Source: CALLVY01 sp937899855 (GTDB lineage: Bacteria; Bacteroidota; Bacteroidia; Chitinophagales; Saprospiraceae). Taken from it: DNA of 64,000 bases. Within the stretch, counting starts at the first letter, position 1, and the number at the start of each line of letters is the position of its first letter. The stretch is from contig JBCBQC010000025.1 in assembly GCA_039820405.1 (NCBI GenBank), positions 1 to 64,000 of the forward strand. The letters run 5' to 3'. The notes beneath the pieces are model-generated. The model searched no databases. It saw only the letters and a list, made by a program, of their open reading frames with translations, and was not told the origin of the DNA. This document shows, piece after piece, positions 22,534 through 30,570 of this stretch. Position numbers and translations under genes: made by a program.

Positions 22534-24903
22534 ATGGATACTTGGAATCTACACTTGGAAGGACAGGTACAGGGCGTTGGCTTTCGTCCCTACGTTTACC
22601 GACTCGCTCGGGAGTGGCAACTCCGGGGCTGGGTGAACAATGGGCGGGATGGCGTGCGGATCGTCTTTAATGCCGAGGCGGCGCGGGCGCGCGCTTTTGC
22701 TCGGGCGGTGGTGACCGGAGCTCCGGTAATGGCCCGGATTACCCATCGCCAACTATCCGCCACTACGTCCCAGCACTTCGACGATTTTAGCATCCGCACC
22801 AGCGATGCTTCTTCACCCGCTCCCACCAAGTTGCTGTTGACTCCCGACGCCGCCATCTGCTCCGATTGCCGTAGCGAACTCCACGATCCCAACAACCGCC
22901 GCCACGATTACGCCTTCACGACCTGTACTAACTGTGGCCCCCGTTACTCCATCATCCGAGCGCTGCCCTACGACCGCCCCGCCACCAGCATGGCCGACTT
23001 TGGGCTCTGTACCCACTGCCAATCCGAGTACGACCAGCCCGACGACCGGCGCTACTACTCCCAGACCAATTCCTGTCCGGCCTGTGCCGTGCCCCTGCGA
23101 TTGTACAATGCCCGGGGTGAGCTACTTCACACGGAAGTGGAGGCGGTACTCGAAGCCGTGGTCCGGGCCTGGGGAGCGGGAAAGCTCGTGGCGATCAAAG
23201 GCATTGGCGGTTACCTGCTGACCTGTTCGGCTCGGCAGGCGACTGCGATACGGGAGCTGCGCCGCCGGAAACACCGGGCTCGCAAGCCACTGGCCCTGAT
23301 GTATCCTCGGGATTACCCGCTGACGGGACTGCGTTTGCGGGAGTTGGAAAAACGCGCCCTCCGGAGTAGTGAAGCGCCCATCGTCCTGGCCGAGCTAGCG
23401 GATCGCAGCCAGATCGATCTGGCCCTGGAAGAGATCGCACCCCGCCTGGATCAGCTGGGTATCCTTTGGCCTTACGCGCCCCTCTTCGAATTGCTGCTGC
23501 AGCGTTGGGGACAGCCCATCGTCGCCACCAGTGCCAATCGGAGCAACGCACCCATCCACTACCGGGATGCCGACGCCTTGGAAGCCCTCGCCCCGCTGGC
23601 GGATTTTATTTTACAACACGATCGGGAGATTCGGATGCCGCAGGACGACAGCTTGGTCCGGTGGACGGCGCGGACGCAGCAACGGATCGTGCTGCGGCGT
23701 TCGCGGGGTTGGGCACCCACTTTTCTACCCAGCGATCCCAGCTGGCGGGGGGAGGGCTTGCTGGCCCTGGGCGGACTGCTCAAGGGCAGCTTTAGCCTCC
23801 GGCATGCGGATCAGACCTACGTCAGTCAGTACCTCGGCGACCTGAATCACTTTGCGGCCCAGGAAAATTACCGTCGGACGCTGGATCACCTGCTCGAACT
23901 ACTCGACGCCAAGCCGCGGATCATTCTGGTCGATCAGCATCCCGCCTACGCCACCACCCAGTGGGGTAAAAACCTGGCGAAGGAGTGGCAAGTACCCTGT
24001 CGGGAAGTGCAGCACCACGAAGCGCATTTTGGTGCCGTACTGGGCGAAAACGATTTGCTCGATACGGATGCTGCGGTGCTCGGCGTGATTTGGGACGGAA
24101 CGGGCTGGGGAAGGGATGGACAGATTTGGGGCGGCGAATTTTTTACCTACCAGCGGCACCAAATGCAACGACAAACGCACTGGGCCTACCGGCCCTTGCT
24201 GGCGGGAGATAAGATGGCGCGGGAGCCGCGGCTATCGGCCCTGGCCCTGACCCACGGCTTGCTGGAGGCCCGCTCGCTGGTCCGCCCCAAGTTTACCGAT
24301 CAGGAGTGGAATATCTACGCGACCCTGCTGGGACGTGGTTCCAAACTCCAGACTTCCAGTGTCGGGCGCCTCTTTGACGCGGTGGCTTCGCTCCTGGGTA
24401 TTGTGGAGGTGCAGGACTACGAAGGAGAAGCGGCCATGCAGGTGGAAGCCTTGGCGCGACAGTACTTCGTTCGGCACGATTGGCGGATGGATTCCCCCTA
24501 CCTGGCGGATTACTGTGGAGAAAAAACGATTCCCACCCGGCAGCTCCTCCGGGAGTTGATCGCCGACCTGCGTCGGGGGCGGGCCACCAATTGGATTGCG
24601 GCCAAGTTTCACTACAGCCTGGTCCACCTGATTCGCGTCATCGCCGATCGCTGCCAAATCAAACGGCTGGCTTTTAGTGGGGGCGTCTTTCAAAATGCGG
24701 TGTTGGTGGATTTACTACGGCTGCATTTGGACGGGGCTTACGAGTTGTATTTCCACGAGCAGCTTTCGCCCAATGACGAAAACATTTCCTACGGTCAGTT
24801 GGTCTGCCACCAGATCGAACTGCGGCGTCGGAACATTTCAAAATTACAGATTACATCAAAAAATACCGAAGACCATGTGTTTAGCAATTCCCGGAAAAAT
24901 TAA
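22534..24903 (+). CDS. hypF: Carbamoyltransferase HypF
   Basis: 789 residues from the ATG at 22534, where the acylphosphatase domain starts (GQVQGVGFRPYVYRLAREW). HypF makes carbamoyl-adenylate and transfers it to the HypE C-terminal Cys for cyanide-ligand synthesis. Domain order: acylphosphatase (1-90); four CxxC zinc motifs (CSDC, CTNC, CTHC, CPAC, residues ~109-190); YrdC-like (VAIKGIGGYLL, KHRARKPLALMY, VATSANRSNAPI); Kae1-like C-terminal domain with HHEAHFGAVLGEN, IWDGTGWG and AFSGGVFQNAVLVDLL. The last ~30 bp overlap hypC, so the tail (SKNTEDHVFSNSRKN) is probably not conserved. Length is typical. Confidence 0.95.
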   Translation: MDTWNLHLEGQVQGVGFRPYVYRLAREWQLRGWVNNGRDGVRIVFNAEAARARAFARAVVTGAPVMARITHRQLSATTSQHFDDFSIRTSDASSPAPTKLLLTPDAAICSDCRSELHDPNNRRHDYAFTTCTNCGPRYSIIRALPYDRPATSMADFGLCTHCQSEYDQPDDRRYYSQTNSCPACAVPLRLYNARGELLHTEVEAVLEAVVRAWGAGKLVAIKGIGGYLLTCSARQATAIRELRRRKHRARKPLALMYPRDYPLTGLRLRELEKRALRSSEAPIVLAELADRSQIDLALEEIAPRLDQLGILWPYAPLFELLLQRWGQPIVATSANRSNAPIHYRDADALEALAPLADFILQHDREIRMPQDDSLVRWTARTQQRIVLRRSRGWAPTFLPSDPSWRGEGLLALGGLLKGSFSLRHADQTYVSQYLGDLNHFAAQENYRRTLDHLLELLDAKPRIILVDQHPAYATTQWGKNLAKEWQVPCREVQHHEAHFGAVLGENDLLDTDAAVLGVIWDGTGWGRDGQIWGGEFFTYQRHQMQRQTHWAYRPLLAGDKMAREPRLSALALTHGLLEARSLVRPKFTDQEWNIYATLLGRGSKLQTSSVGRLFDAVASLLGIVEVQDYEGEAAMQVEALARQYFVRHDWRMDSPYLADYCGEKTIPTRQLLRELIADLRRGRATNWIAAKFHYSLVHLIRVIADRCQIKRLAFSGGVFQNAVLVDLLRLHLDGAYELYFHEQLSPNDENISYGQLVCHQIELRRRNISKLQITSKNTEDHVFSNSRKN

Positions 24904-25162
24904 ATCCATCGAAAGTCAGTTCGACGGTCTGGTCCGGATGGCCAAGGTCTCCTTCGGGGGCATCATCAAGGAGGCGAGTCTCGAAATGGTTCCCCAAGCC
25001 AAGGAAGAGGATTACGTTTTGGTTCACGTAGGGGTGGCCATCAGTGTGGTCGATGAAGAAGAGGCCAAACGTACCTTTCGCTATCTCGAAGAGATGGGCG
25101 AAGTCGCCGACGAATTAAACATCAACGATTTTCTCCCCGATAAGGAGGAGTATTCCGATTAA
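24875..25162 (+). CDS. hypC: Hydrogenase assembly chaperone HypC
   Basis: 95 residues. It starts MCLAIPGKIKSIE, with the invariant Cys2 used to carry the Fe(CN)2CO group with HypD. VLVHVGVAISVVDEEEA is the conserved central strand and helix. It may also shield the immature large subunit. The start lies inside the end of hypF (29-bp overlap), indicating coupled translation. The acidic tail (NINDFLPDKEEYSD) is longer than in many HypC proteins. Confidence 0.95.
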   Translation: MCLAIPGKIKSIESQFDGLVRMAKVSFGGIIKEASLEMVPQAKEEDYVLVHVGVAISVVDEEEAKRTFRYLEEMGEVADELNINDFLPDKEEYSD

Positions 25163-25174
25163 AACAACAAGATT

Positions 25175-26287
25175 ATGAAATACCTCAGTGAATACCGCGA
25201 TCCCGAGTTGGCCCAGCGCTACCTGCGTGAGATCGAAAAGACCGTCACCCGTCCCTGGACGATCATGGAGGTGTGTGGTGGCCAGACCCACAGCCTGGTC
25301 AAAAATGGCATCCTCAACCTACTGCCACCGGAGGTCAATATGGTCCACGGACCGGGCTGCCCGGTTTGTGTGACCCCCCTCAACCTCATCGACAAGGCCG
25401 TTTACCTGGCCGAAGAGAAGGACGTCATCCTGTGTTCTTACGGCGATATGTTGCGGGTGCCGGGTTCGGAAAAGAGCTTGCTGGAGGCCAAGGCCAATGG
25501 GGCGGATATCCGCATCCTGTATTCGCCGCTGGAGGCCGTAAAAATTGCCCAGGAAAATCCCGATCGGGAGGTCGTTTTCTTTGCGGTGGGCTTTGAGACG
25601 ACGGCGCCGGCCAATGCCCTGTCCGTGGTACACGCCCAGCGCCTGGGACTCGATAATTACGCTATCCTCGCTTCCCACGTACTCGTTCCGCCCGCCATCG
25701 AAGCCCTGCTCAGTGATGAGGAATGTCTGGTCGAAGGCTTCCTGGCCGCCGGGCACGTCTGTACCATCATGGGGCTGGAAGAGTACTTTCCCCTGGTCGA
25801 CCGTTTTGGGGTCCCCATCGTCGTTACTGGTTTCGAACCGGTTGATATCTTGCAAGGGATTCTGATGGTGGTCCAGCAATTGGAACGGGGGGAGGCCAAG
25901 TTGGAGAACCAGTACGCCCGGATGGTCCGAGAGGGGGGCAACCCCAAGGCGCGGGAAACGATCTACGAGGTATTTGACATCACCGACCGGATGTGGCGGG
26001 GCATGGATGTGATTCCCCAGAGTGGCTACGGCGTTTGCCAGGCTTATCAAAAATTTGATGCCCAACGCAAGTTTTCGGTCGACATTCCCGAAGCTCCCGA
26101 GAACGCCAGTTGTATCGCGGGAGACATCATGAAGGGACTCAAGAAGCCCTTTCACTGCCCCAACTTTGGGACCCACTGCAAGCCCGAAAATCCACTCGGC
26201 GCCCCGATGGTCAGCTCGGAGGGCGCCTGTGCGGCGTACTACCATTTTTCCGATCGCATCCACCAAATCGAAAAACAATCGGCCTAG
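25175..26287 (+). CDS. hypD: Hydrogenase iron-cofactor assembly protein HypD
   Basis: 370 residues. HypD is the Fe-S scaffold on which the Fe(CN)2CO group is built with HypC. Diagnostic motifs are IMEVCGGQTHSLVKNGI (catalytic Cys), VHGPGCPVCVTPLNLID (CPVC), VGFETTAPA, AAGHVCTIMG, VTGFEPVDILQG, and the C-terminal cluster region KKPFHCPNFGTHCKPENPLG followed by SSEGACAAYYHF. All expected cysteines are present. Two bases separate its stop from the hypE start. Confidence 0.96.
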   Translation: MKYLSEYRDPELAQRYLREIEKTVTRPWTIMEVCGGQTHSLVKNGILNLLPPEVNMVHGPGCPVCVTPLNLIDKAVYLAEEKDVILCSYGDMLRVPGSEKSLLEAKANGADIRILYSPLEAVKIAQENPDREVVFFAVGFETTAPANALSVVHAQRLGLDNYAILASHVLVPPAIEALLSDEECLVEGFLAAGHVCTIMGLEEYFPLVDRFGVPIVVTGFEPVDILQGILMVVQQLERGEAKLENQYARMVREGGNPKARETIYEVFDITDRMWRGMDVIPQSGYGVCQAYQKFDAQRKFSVDIPEAPENASCIAGDIMKGLKKPFHCPNFGTHCKPENPLGAPMVSSEGACAAYYHFSDRIHQIEKQSA

Positions 26288-26289
26288 TG

Positions 26290-27360
26290 ATGAGTACTTC
26301 AAAAAACGCGAAGAAAATAGAATGGCAATTGCAATGCCCCATGCCCAAACTGGACTTTGAGGTGATCACCCTCGGACACGGTAGTGGTGGATTGTTGACC
26401 CACCGCCTGCTAGAGAGTGGGGTTTTTGAGCTGTTGAAGAACGAACAGCTCGATCGTCGGCACGACGGCGCGCTGCTGCACCTCCAGGGGCCCACGGCCT
26501 TTACCACCGACAGCTTCGTCATTTCCCCCATCTTTTTTCCGGGGGGCAATATCGGAGAGTTGGCGGTCAACGGAACGGTCAATGACCTGGCGATGTGCGG
26601 GGCCATTCCCCGTTTTCTCTCCCTGAGCTTTATCATCGAAGAGGGTTTGCGGATGGAGGAATTTTGGGACATCGTGGTGGCGATCAAATTTGCGGCGGAA
26701 GCCGCGGGCGTAAAGATCGTGACGGGCGATACCAAGGTGGTGGAACGGGGAAAGGGCGATAAGATTTTTGTCAATACTACTGGAATTGGCACCTTGCACC
26801 CTCGGGCGAAGATCGACCTGGGGCGCGTGGGCGTGGGGGATAAAATCATCGTGAGCGGCAACGTAGCGACGCACGGCATCGCGATCATGTCGGTACGCGA
26901 GGGCTTGGAATTTGAGACGACGATCGAAAGTGATACCCAGCCCCTACACCACTTGGTGACCGCACTGCTGGACCGTTTTGGACCGGACGTTCACCTCCTG
27001 CGCGATCCGACGCGGGGAGGACTGGGAACGGTACTCACCGAAATTGCGCGGGAAGTGGGCCAGGGCATTGAATTGCACCAACGGGATTTGCCGATTGACG
27101 AGCAGGTCCGTGGCGCTTGTGAAATCCTGGGACTCGATCCCTTGTACGTGGCCAACGAAGGCATCTTTATTGGCATTGTGGCGGAGGGGGTAGCGGAGGA
27201 AGTGGTGGCGGAGCTGCGTGGCCTACCGGGCGGGGCGGAGGCGGCCATCATCGGGGAGGTCGTAGCGGCCCATCCCCGGCAGGTGATCCTGACCAGTGCC
27301 ATCGGCGGCAAGCGGGTGGTCAATATGTTGGTGGGCGAGCAGTTGCCCCGAATTTGTTAA
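26290..27360 (+). CDS. hypE: Carbamoyl-dehydratase HypE
   Basis: 356 residues from the ATG at 26290; a later Met at 26341 (MPKLDFEVITLGHGSGG) is nearer the family's usual start. HypE converts the carbamoyl group on its C-terminal Cys into thiocyanate for Fe-CN synthesis. It has the ITLGHGSGGLLTHRLL N-terminus, the ATP-binding AIR-synthase-like core (TTDSFVISPIFFPGGNIGEL, AVNGTVNDLAMCGA, VTGDTKVVERGKGD, LRDPTRGGLGTVL), and ends exactly with PRIC, the catalytic C-terminal cysteine. It completes the hypABFCDE set in this locus. Confidence 0.96.
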   Translation: MSTSKNAKKIEWQLQCPMPKLDFEVITLGHGSGGLLTHRLLESGVFELLKNEQLDRRHDGALLHLQGPTAFTTDSFVISPIFFPGGNIGELAVNGTVNDLAMCGAIPRFLSLSFIIEEGLRMEEFWDIVVAIKFAAEAAGVKIVTGDTKVVERGKGDKIFVNTTGIGTLHPRAKIDLGRVGVGDKIIVSGNVATHGIAIMSVREGLEFETTIESDTQPLHHLVTALLDRFGPDVHLLRDPTRGGLGTVLTEIAREVGQGIELHQRDLPIDEQVRGACEILGLDPLYVANEGIFIGIVAEGVAEEVVAELRGLPGGAEAAIIGEVVAAHPRQVILTSAIGGKRVVNMLVGEQLPRIC

Positions 27361-27384
27361 GACTACTACAAGCGCCGTGTGGGT

Positions 27385-27786
27385 ATGAAAAAAGCATTGG
27401 AAAACCGGGAAGACATTGAGCGATTGGTGCGCGCCTTTTACCAAAAAATGCTGGCCGATCCCGAATTGGGTCCCCTGTTTCTGCGGGTGGCCCAAATTAG
27501 CCTGACCGAGCACCTGCCCCCGGTCTACGACTTTTGGGAGAGTGCCCTTTTCCAAACCGGAAGCTACCGGCACAACCTGATGGACATCCACCTGGCGTTT
27601 CACCAAAAGCACCGCCTGGAAAAAGCACACTTTGACCGTTGGTTGGAATTGTTTACCCAAACCGTTGATGAATTGTTCACCGGCGAGCGAGCCCAGGGGG
27701 CGAAGCAACGCGCCCGAACCATCGCCACCATTATTCAACTGAAAATTGACCACCTTGAAAAGCAACGACTCGAATTTGGCAACTAA
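27385..27786 (+). CDS. Group III truncated haemoglobin
   Basis: 133 residues from the ATG at 27385; a GTG at 27379 in frame is possible. The fold pattern is that of group III truncated globins: IERLVRAFYQKMLADPELGPLF, then EHLPPVYDFWESALFQTGSYRHNLMDIH in two blocks, then HLAFHQKHRLEKAHFDRWLELF. The histidines in MDIHLAFHQ include the expected proximal haem ligand. It is embedded between hypE and the NHL-repeat gene, with its 3' end overlapping the latter. Group III globins bind O2 or NO. A role in protecting or regulating the hydrogenase against O2 or NO is inferred from position only. Confidence 0.88.
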   Translation: MKKALENREDIERLVRAFYQKMLADPELGPLFLRVAQISLTEHLPPVYDFWESALFQTGSYRHNLMDIHLAFHQKHRLEKAHFDRWLELFTQTVDELFTGERAQGAKQRARTIATIIQLKIDHLEKQRLEFGN

Positions 27787-28870
27787 GGACTTGCCTCAAT
27801 TGGTGGGGGAGACCCACTTGTTTAAGGGGGCGGAGGAAAGTCCCCTACTGGCTCCCCGTGGGGTCTTTATGGTTCGGGGACAACTGTGGGTAGCGGATAC
27901 GGCACAGAACCGCGTCTTTTGCTGGCGGGACCTACCCACCACGGAGTTTGCGGAGCCGGATTTGGTGCTGGGGCAGGTGCAGAGCGCAGCAACGGGACGC
28001 AATGCGCAGGGTAAGGTCAATGCCTCGACCTTGTTTTATCCCTCGGGCTTGTGGTCGGATGGGCAGCGCTTGATCGTAGCCGATGCTTGGAATCACCGGG
28101 TACTGATTTGGCACGATTTGCCCACCCGCGATGGCCAGCCGGCCGACGTGGTACTGGGGCAGCCCGACTTTAGCCACAATGCGCCCAACGTCGCGGGGAT
28201 TGGTCATCCCCCCACCGCGCGTTCGCTACACTGGTGCTACGGGGTATACTCCGACGGCGAGCAACTGTGGGTGGCCGATACGGGCAACCGGCGCGTGTTG
28301 TACTACCGCCAGATTCCGCAGGAAAGTTACGCGGCTGCCGACGGCGTCATTGGCAAGGCCAGCTTTACCGAGCGCGACTACGAAAACGAAGATCCGATCT
28401 GGCCCTATTCGGTCAAGATTGGTCCGCGGGGGGAGCTGGCGATTACCGATACGCAATACTACCGGGTGCTGCTGTGGCGGCACTGGCGGGATGCCCTGAC
28501 TCAAAAGGCGGAGCGCATCATCGGCCAGGCCGATTTTGCGGGCAACGGGCAGAACCAGTTCCAATGGTTCCCCCGAGCCAATACACTCAATTGGTGCTAC
28601 GACACTTGTTTTTACCGCGATGGCCTGTGGGTGGCGGATACGGGCAACAGTCGTTTGCTGTGGTTTGCGCAGTGGCCGGAGCAATCGAACGTAGCGGCGG
28701 ATAATTTGCTGGGGCAGGATGATTTTAACACCGGTAGCGAAAATAAAAATACCATTCAGAGTACGGAGGGCAGTTTTTATTGGCCCTTCCAGACTTGTGT
28801 GGAGAACCAGACGATGGTGGTGGCCGATACGGGCAATCACCGCATCGTCATCAATCAATTGAATTTTTGA
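27746..28870 (+). CDS. NHL-repeat beta-propeller protein
   Basis: Up to 374 residues. The start is uncertain: a TTG at 27746 would overlap the globin gene by 41 bp, while TTG or GTG codons between 27755 and 27803 are alternatives; there is no in-frame ATG before the first blade. Six blades are visible, each with a V-A-D-T-x-N-x-R core (LWVADTAQNRVFCW, LIVADAWNHRVLIW, LWVADTGNRRVLYY, LAITDTQYYRVLLW, LWVADTGNSRLLWF, MVVADTGNHRIVIN). No signal peptide, so it is probably cytosolic, which is unusual for such propellers. I recall NHL-repeat genes near other group 2a hydrogenases. A scaffold role is inference. Confidence 0.82.
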   Translation: MTTLKSNDSNLATKDLPQLVGETHLFKGAEESPLLAPRGVFMVRGQLWVADTAQNRVFCWRDLPTTEFAEPDLVLGQVQSAATGRNAQGKVNASTLFYPSGLWSDGQRLIVADAWNHRVLIWHDLPTRDGQPADVVLGQPDFSHNAPNVAGIGHPPTARSLHWCYGVYSDGEQLWVADTGNRRVLYYRQIPQESYAAADGVIGKASFTERDYENEDPIWPYSVKIGPRGELAITDTQYYRVLLWRHWRDALTQKAERIIGQADFAGNGQNQFQWFPRANTLNWCYDTCFYRDGLWVADTGNSRLLWFAQWPEQSNVAADNLLGQDDFNTGSENKNTIQSTEGSFYWPFQTCVENQTMVVADTGNHRIVINQLNF

Positions 28871-28871
28871 T

Positions 28872-29501
28872 ATGGAGAGTAGTTTTCCTTGGTTATTGGC
28901 CGCGGTAGTGGGATTTAGTCACGCCTTTGAAGCGGATCATTTGGTGGCGGTGGGGAGCATCGTGACGCGGCGCGACCGTTGGGTACTGGCGCTAAAGGAT
29001 GGCATTTATTGGGGCTTGGGACACAGCTCGACCATCTTGTTAATCGGTTTGTTGATGATCGTGGCGCGGGCTACTTTCTTAGAAGCTTACTTTGGCTTTT
29101 TTGAGGCGCTGGTGGGTTTGATGCTGATTGCGCTCGGTTTTTTTCGCTTGTACCGTCGGGGGAGGGGAGGCGCCGAGGAGGTGCCGCTTGCGGAGCAGGA
29201 AGGGCAGCACCACTTGGCTTACGGAGTGGGTTTGCTACACGGATTGGCGGGGAGCGGTGCTCTGGTGTTGCTGGTGATGGCGGATTGGGCGGGTACTTGG
29301 GCGAGTATGGGCTACCTCCTGGTGTTTGGCGCGGGTTCGGTAGTGGGGATGTTGGTGGCGGCTGGTATCTTTGGCCTTCCTTTTTGTCGGCGTTGGACGG
29401 TAGGGGGCTGGTGGTCCGGGGGGCTGGTGTGGCTGTCCTCCCTGTTGTGTATGGGCTACGGTGGTTATCTATTCATCAGTCAAGTCCAACAATTTTACTA
29501 A
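28872..29501 (+). CDS. Nickel permease-like membrane protein (NicO/UreH type)
   Basis: 209 residues with about six membrane segments. The first helix carries FSHAFEADHLVAVGSIV, which corresponds to the H-x4-D-H nickel/cobalt transporter signature (here H-A-F-E-A-D-H). The second motif, YWGLGHSSTILLIGLLM, and a later YGVGLLHGLAGSGALVLL also match the family. It starts one base after the NHL stop. Nickel supply to the hydrogenase is the obvious role from family plus context; transport of another metal cannot be excluded. There is no N-terminal signal peptide beyond the first helix. Confidence 0.82.
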   Translation: MESSFPWLLAAVVGFSHAFEADHLVAVGSIVTRRDRWVLALKDGIYWGLGHSSTILLIGLLMIVARATFLEAYFGFFEALVGLMLIALGFFRLYRRGRGGAEEVPLAEQEGQHHLAYGVGLLHGLAGSGALVLLVMADWAGTWASMGYLLVFGAGSVVGMLVAAGIFGLPFCRRWTVGGWWSGGLVWLSSLLCMGYGGYLFISQVQQFY

Positions 29502-29543
29502 ATGCTACGCTTCCCAAGCAGCAACCATTAAGACATCCGTGCG

Positions 29544-29777
29544 ATGGAAGAATTTGAACCCCGTGCCTTTTTACGTTTTGCCCTGAGTCATTTTGGGCTT
29601 CCCCTACTCCGGGAGGAAGGGCCTTATTTTTACCTCGACCGGGGCTACTGCATCGAACTGGAGGGTCCCCAATTGTACAAGCTTTCCCAAAACGATCAAG
29701 TGATTGCCCCCTTTGCGGACTTGGAAGAAATGTGTATTTTTATACAAAAGGACCGGCAGCAGTATGAAGAAGATTGA
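29544..29777 (+). CDS. Small hypothetical protein upstream of the DUF151 gene
   Basis: 77 residues, MEEFEPRAFLRFALSHFG, with beta-rich character (YFYLDRGYCIELEG) and a final helix (LEEMCIFIQKDRQQYEED). No known domain recognised. It overlaps the start of the DUF151 gene by 14 bp, which argues that it is real and translationally coupled. It could be a partner of that protein or a small regulatory subunit; function unknown. Confidence 0.65.
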   Translation: MEEFEPRAFLRFALSHFGLPLLREEGPYFYLDRGYCIELEGPQLYKLSQNDQVIAPFADLEEMCIFIQKDRQQYEED

Positions 29778-30324
29778 GCTCAACATCATCGCCTTGGCCA
29801 ATAGCGAATCCAGTGAAGGAAACTTTGCGTTAATTTTGGAAGAGCAAGCCGGCTTTCGGCGCCTGCCCATCATCATTGGCCCCTTCGAGGCCCAGGCCAT
29901 TGCCATTTCGCTGGAGCGCATGCAACCCAAGCGCCCCCTCACCCACGACCTGTTTAAAAATACCCTGGAGCTGCTCGGCGCCCAGATCACCGAAATCCTC
30001 ATTTCCGACCTGGTCGAAGGCGTCTTCTTTGCCACCCTCTACGGCACCCAGTCCGACGGCAGCCCCCTCCAGGTCGACGCCCGCAGCTCCGACGCCATTG
30101 CGCTGGCCGTTCGTTTCCAGTGCCCCATCTACACCACCGAAGCCATTTTGCAAAGTGCGGGCGTAGCGCTCGACAGCCCGAGCAAGGCCTTTACCAACAA
30201 GCGGGGCAGTTTGTCCGAGTATTCGCGGGAGGAATTGGAGCGGTTGCTGGCCCAGGTGTTGGCCAAGGAGGACTACGAGAGTGCGTCGAAGATTCGGGAT
30301 GCGCTGGGGAAGAAGGGGGGCTAG
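29764..30324 (+). CDS. Bifunctional nuclease (DUF151) protein with C-terminal UVR-like motif
   Basis: 186 residues from the ATG at 29764. Residues ~1-133 form the DUF151/bifunctional nuclease domain (LPIIIGPFEAQAIAISLE, the PLTHDLFKNTLELLGA block, SDAIALAVRFQCPIYT). Members are reported to have RNase and DNase activity in plants; the bacterial role is unsettled. The C-terminal YSREELERLLAQVLAKEDYE followed by ASKIRDAL is a UvrB/UvrC-type (UVR) helical hairpin, a common arrangement in this family in Bacteroidota. It lies at the end of the hydrogenase run but is probably a housekeeping gene. Confidence 0.88.
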   Translation: MKKIELNIIALANSESSEGNFALILEEQAGFRRLPIIIGPFEAQAIAISLERMQPKRPLTHDLFKNTLELLGAQITEILISDLVEGVFFATLYGTQSDGSPLQVDARSSDAIALAVRFQCPIYTTEAILQSAGVALDSPSKAFTNKRGSLSEYSREELERLLAQVLAKEDYESASKIRDALGKKGG

Positions 30325-30327
30325 GGC

Positions 30328-30570
30328 CTAATCCCCCTCCACCAACACCAACAACTCATACGCCACCGCCGCCCGCTCATTCCGCGCTTCCTCCCAACTC
30401 ATCGTACCAAAAGCCAATTCCCGCTTCACCACCGCCAGCCGCCGCGCCAACAACACCAGCTTGCGCTCGCGCTGGGCACACCAATGGCCCAGGCATTGCA
30501 GCAGCCGCTGTAATGCCTCCTCTATGCGATCTTCCGCAATGAGCAGTTGAATGGTCTTGACCGGAATCAT
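30328..30570 (-). CDS. Solitary effector-associated-domain-like (EAD11-like) small protein
   Basis: 80 residues: MIPVKTIQLLIAEDRIEEAL, then LVLLARRLAVVKRELAFGTM, then EEARNERAAVAYELLVLV. The order AEDRIEEALQxLL, LLxRRxxxxKRExxxGxMxxEE, RxxxxxELLxL is what I recall for effector-associated domain 11, an adaptor domain in bacterial conflict systems, usually fused to an effector. Here it is almost the whole protein. It converges on the DUF151 gene with a 3-bp gap. No neighbouring effector gene was found. The domain call is by pattern and moderately secure. Confidence 0.65.
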   Translation of the reverse strand: MIPVKTIQLLIAEDRIEEALQRLLQCLGHWCAQRERKLVLLARRLAVVKRELAFGTMSWEEARNERAAVAYELLVLVEGD

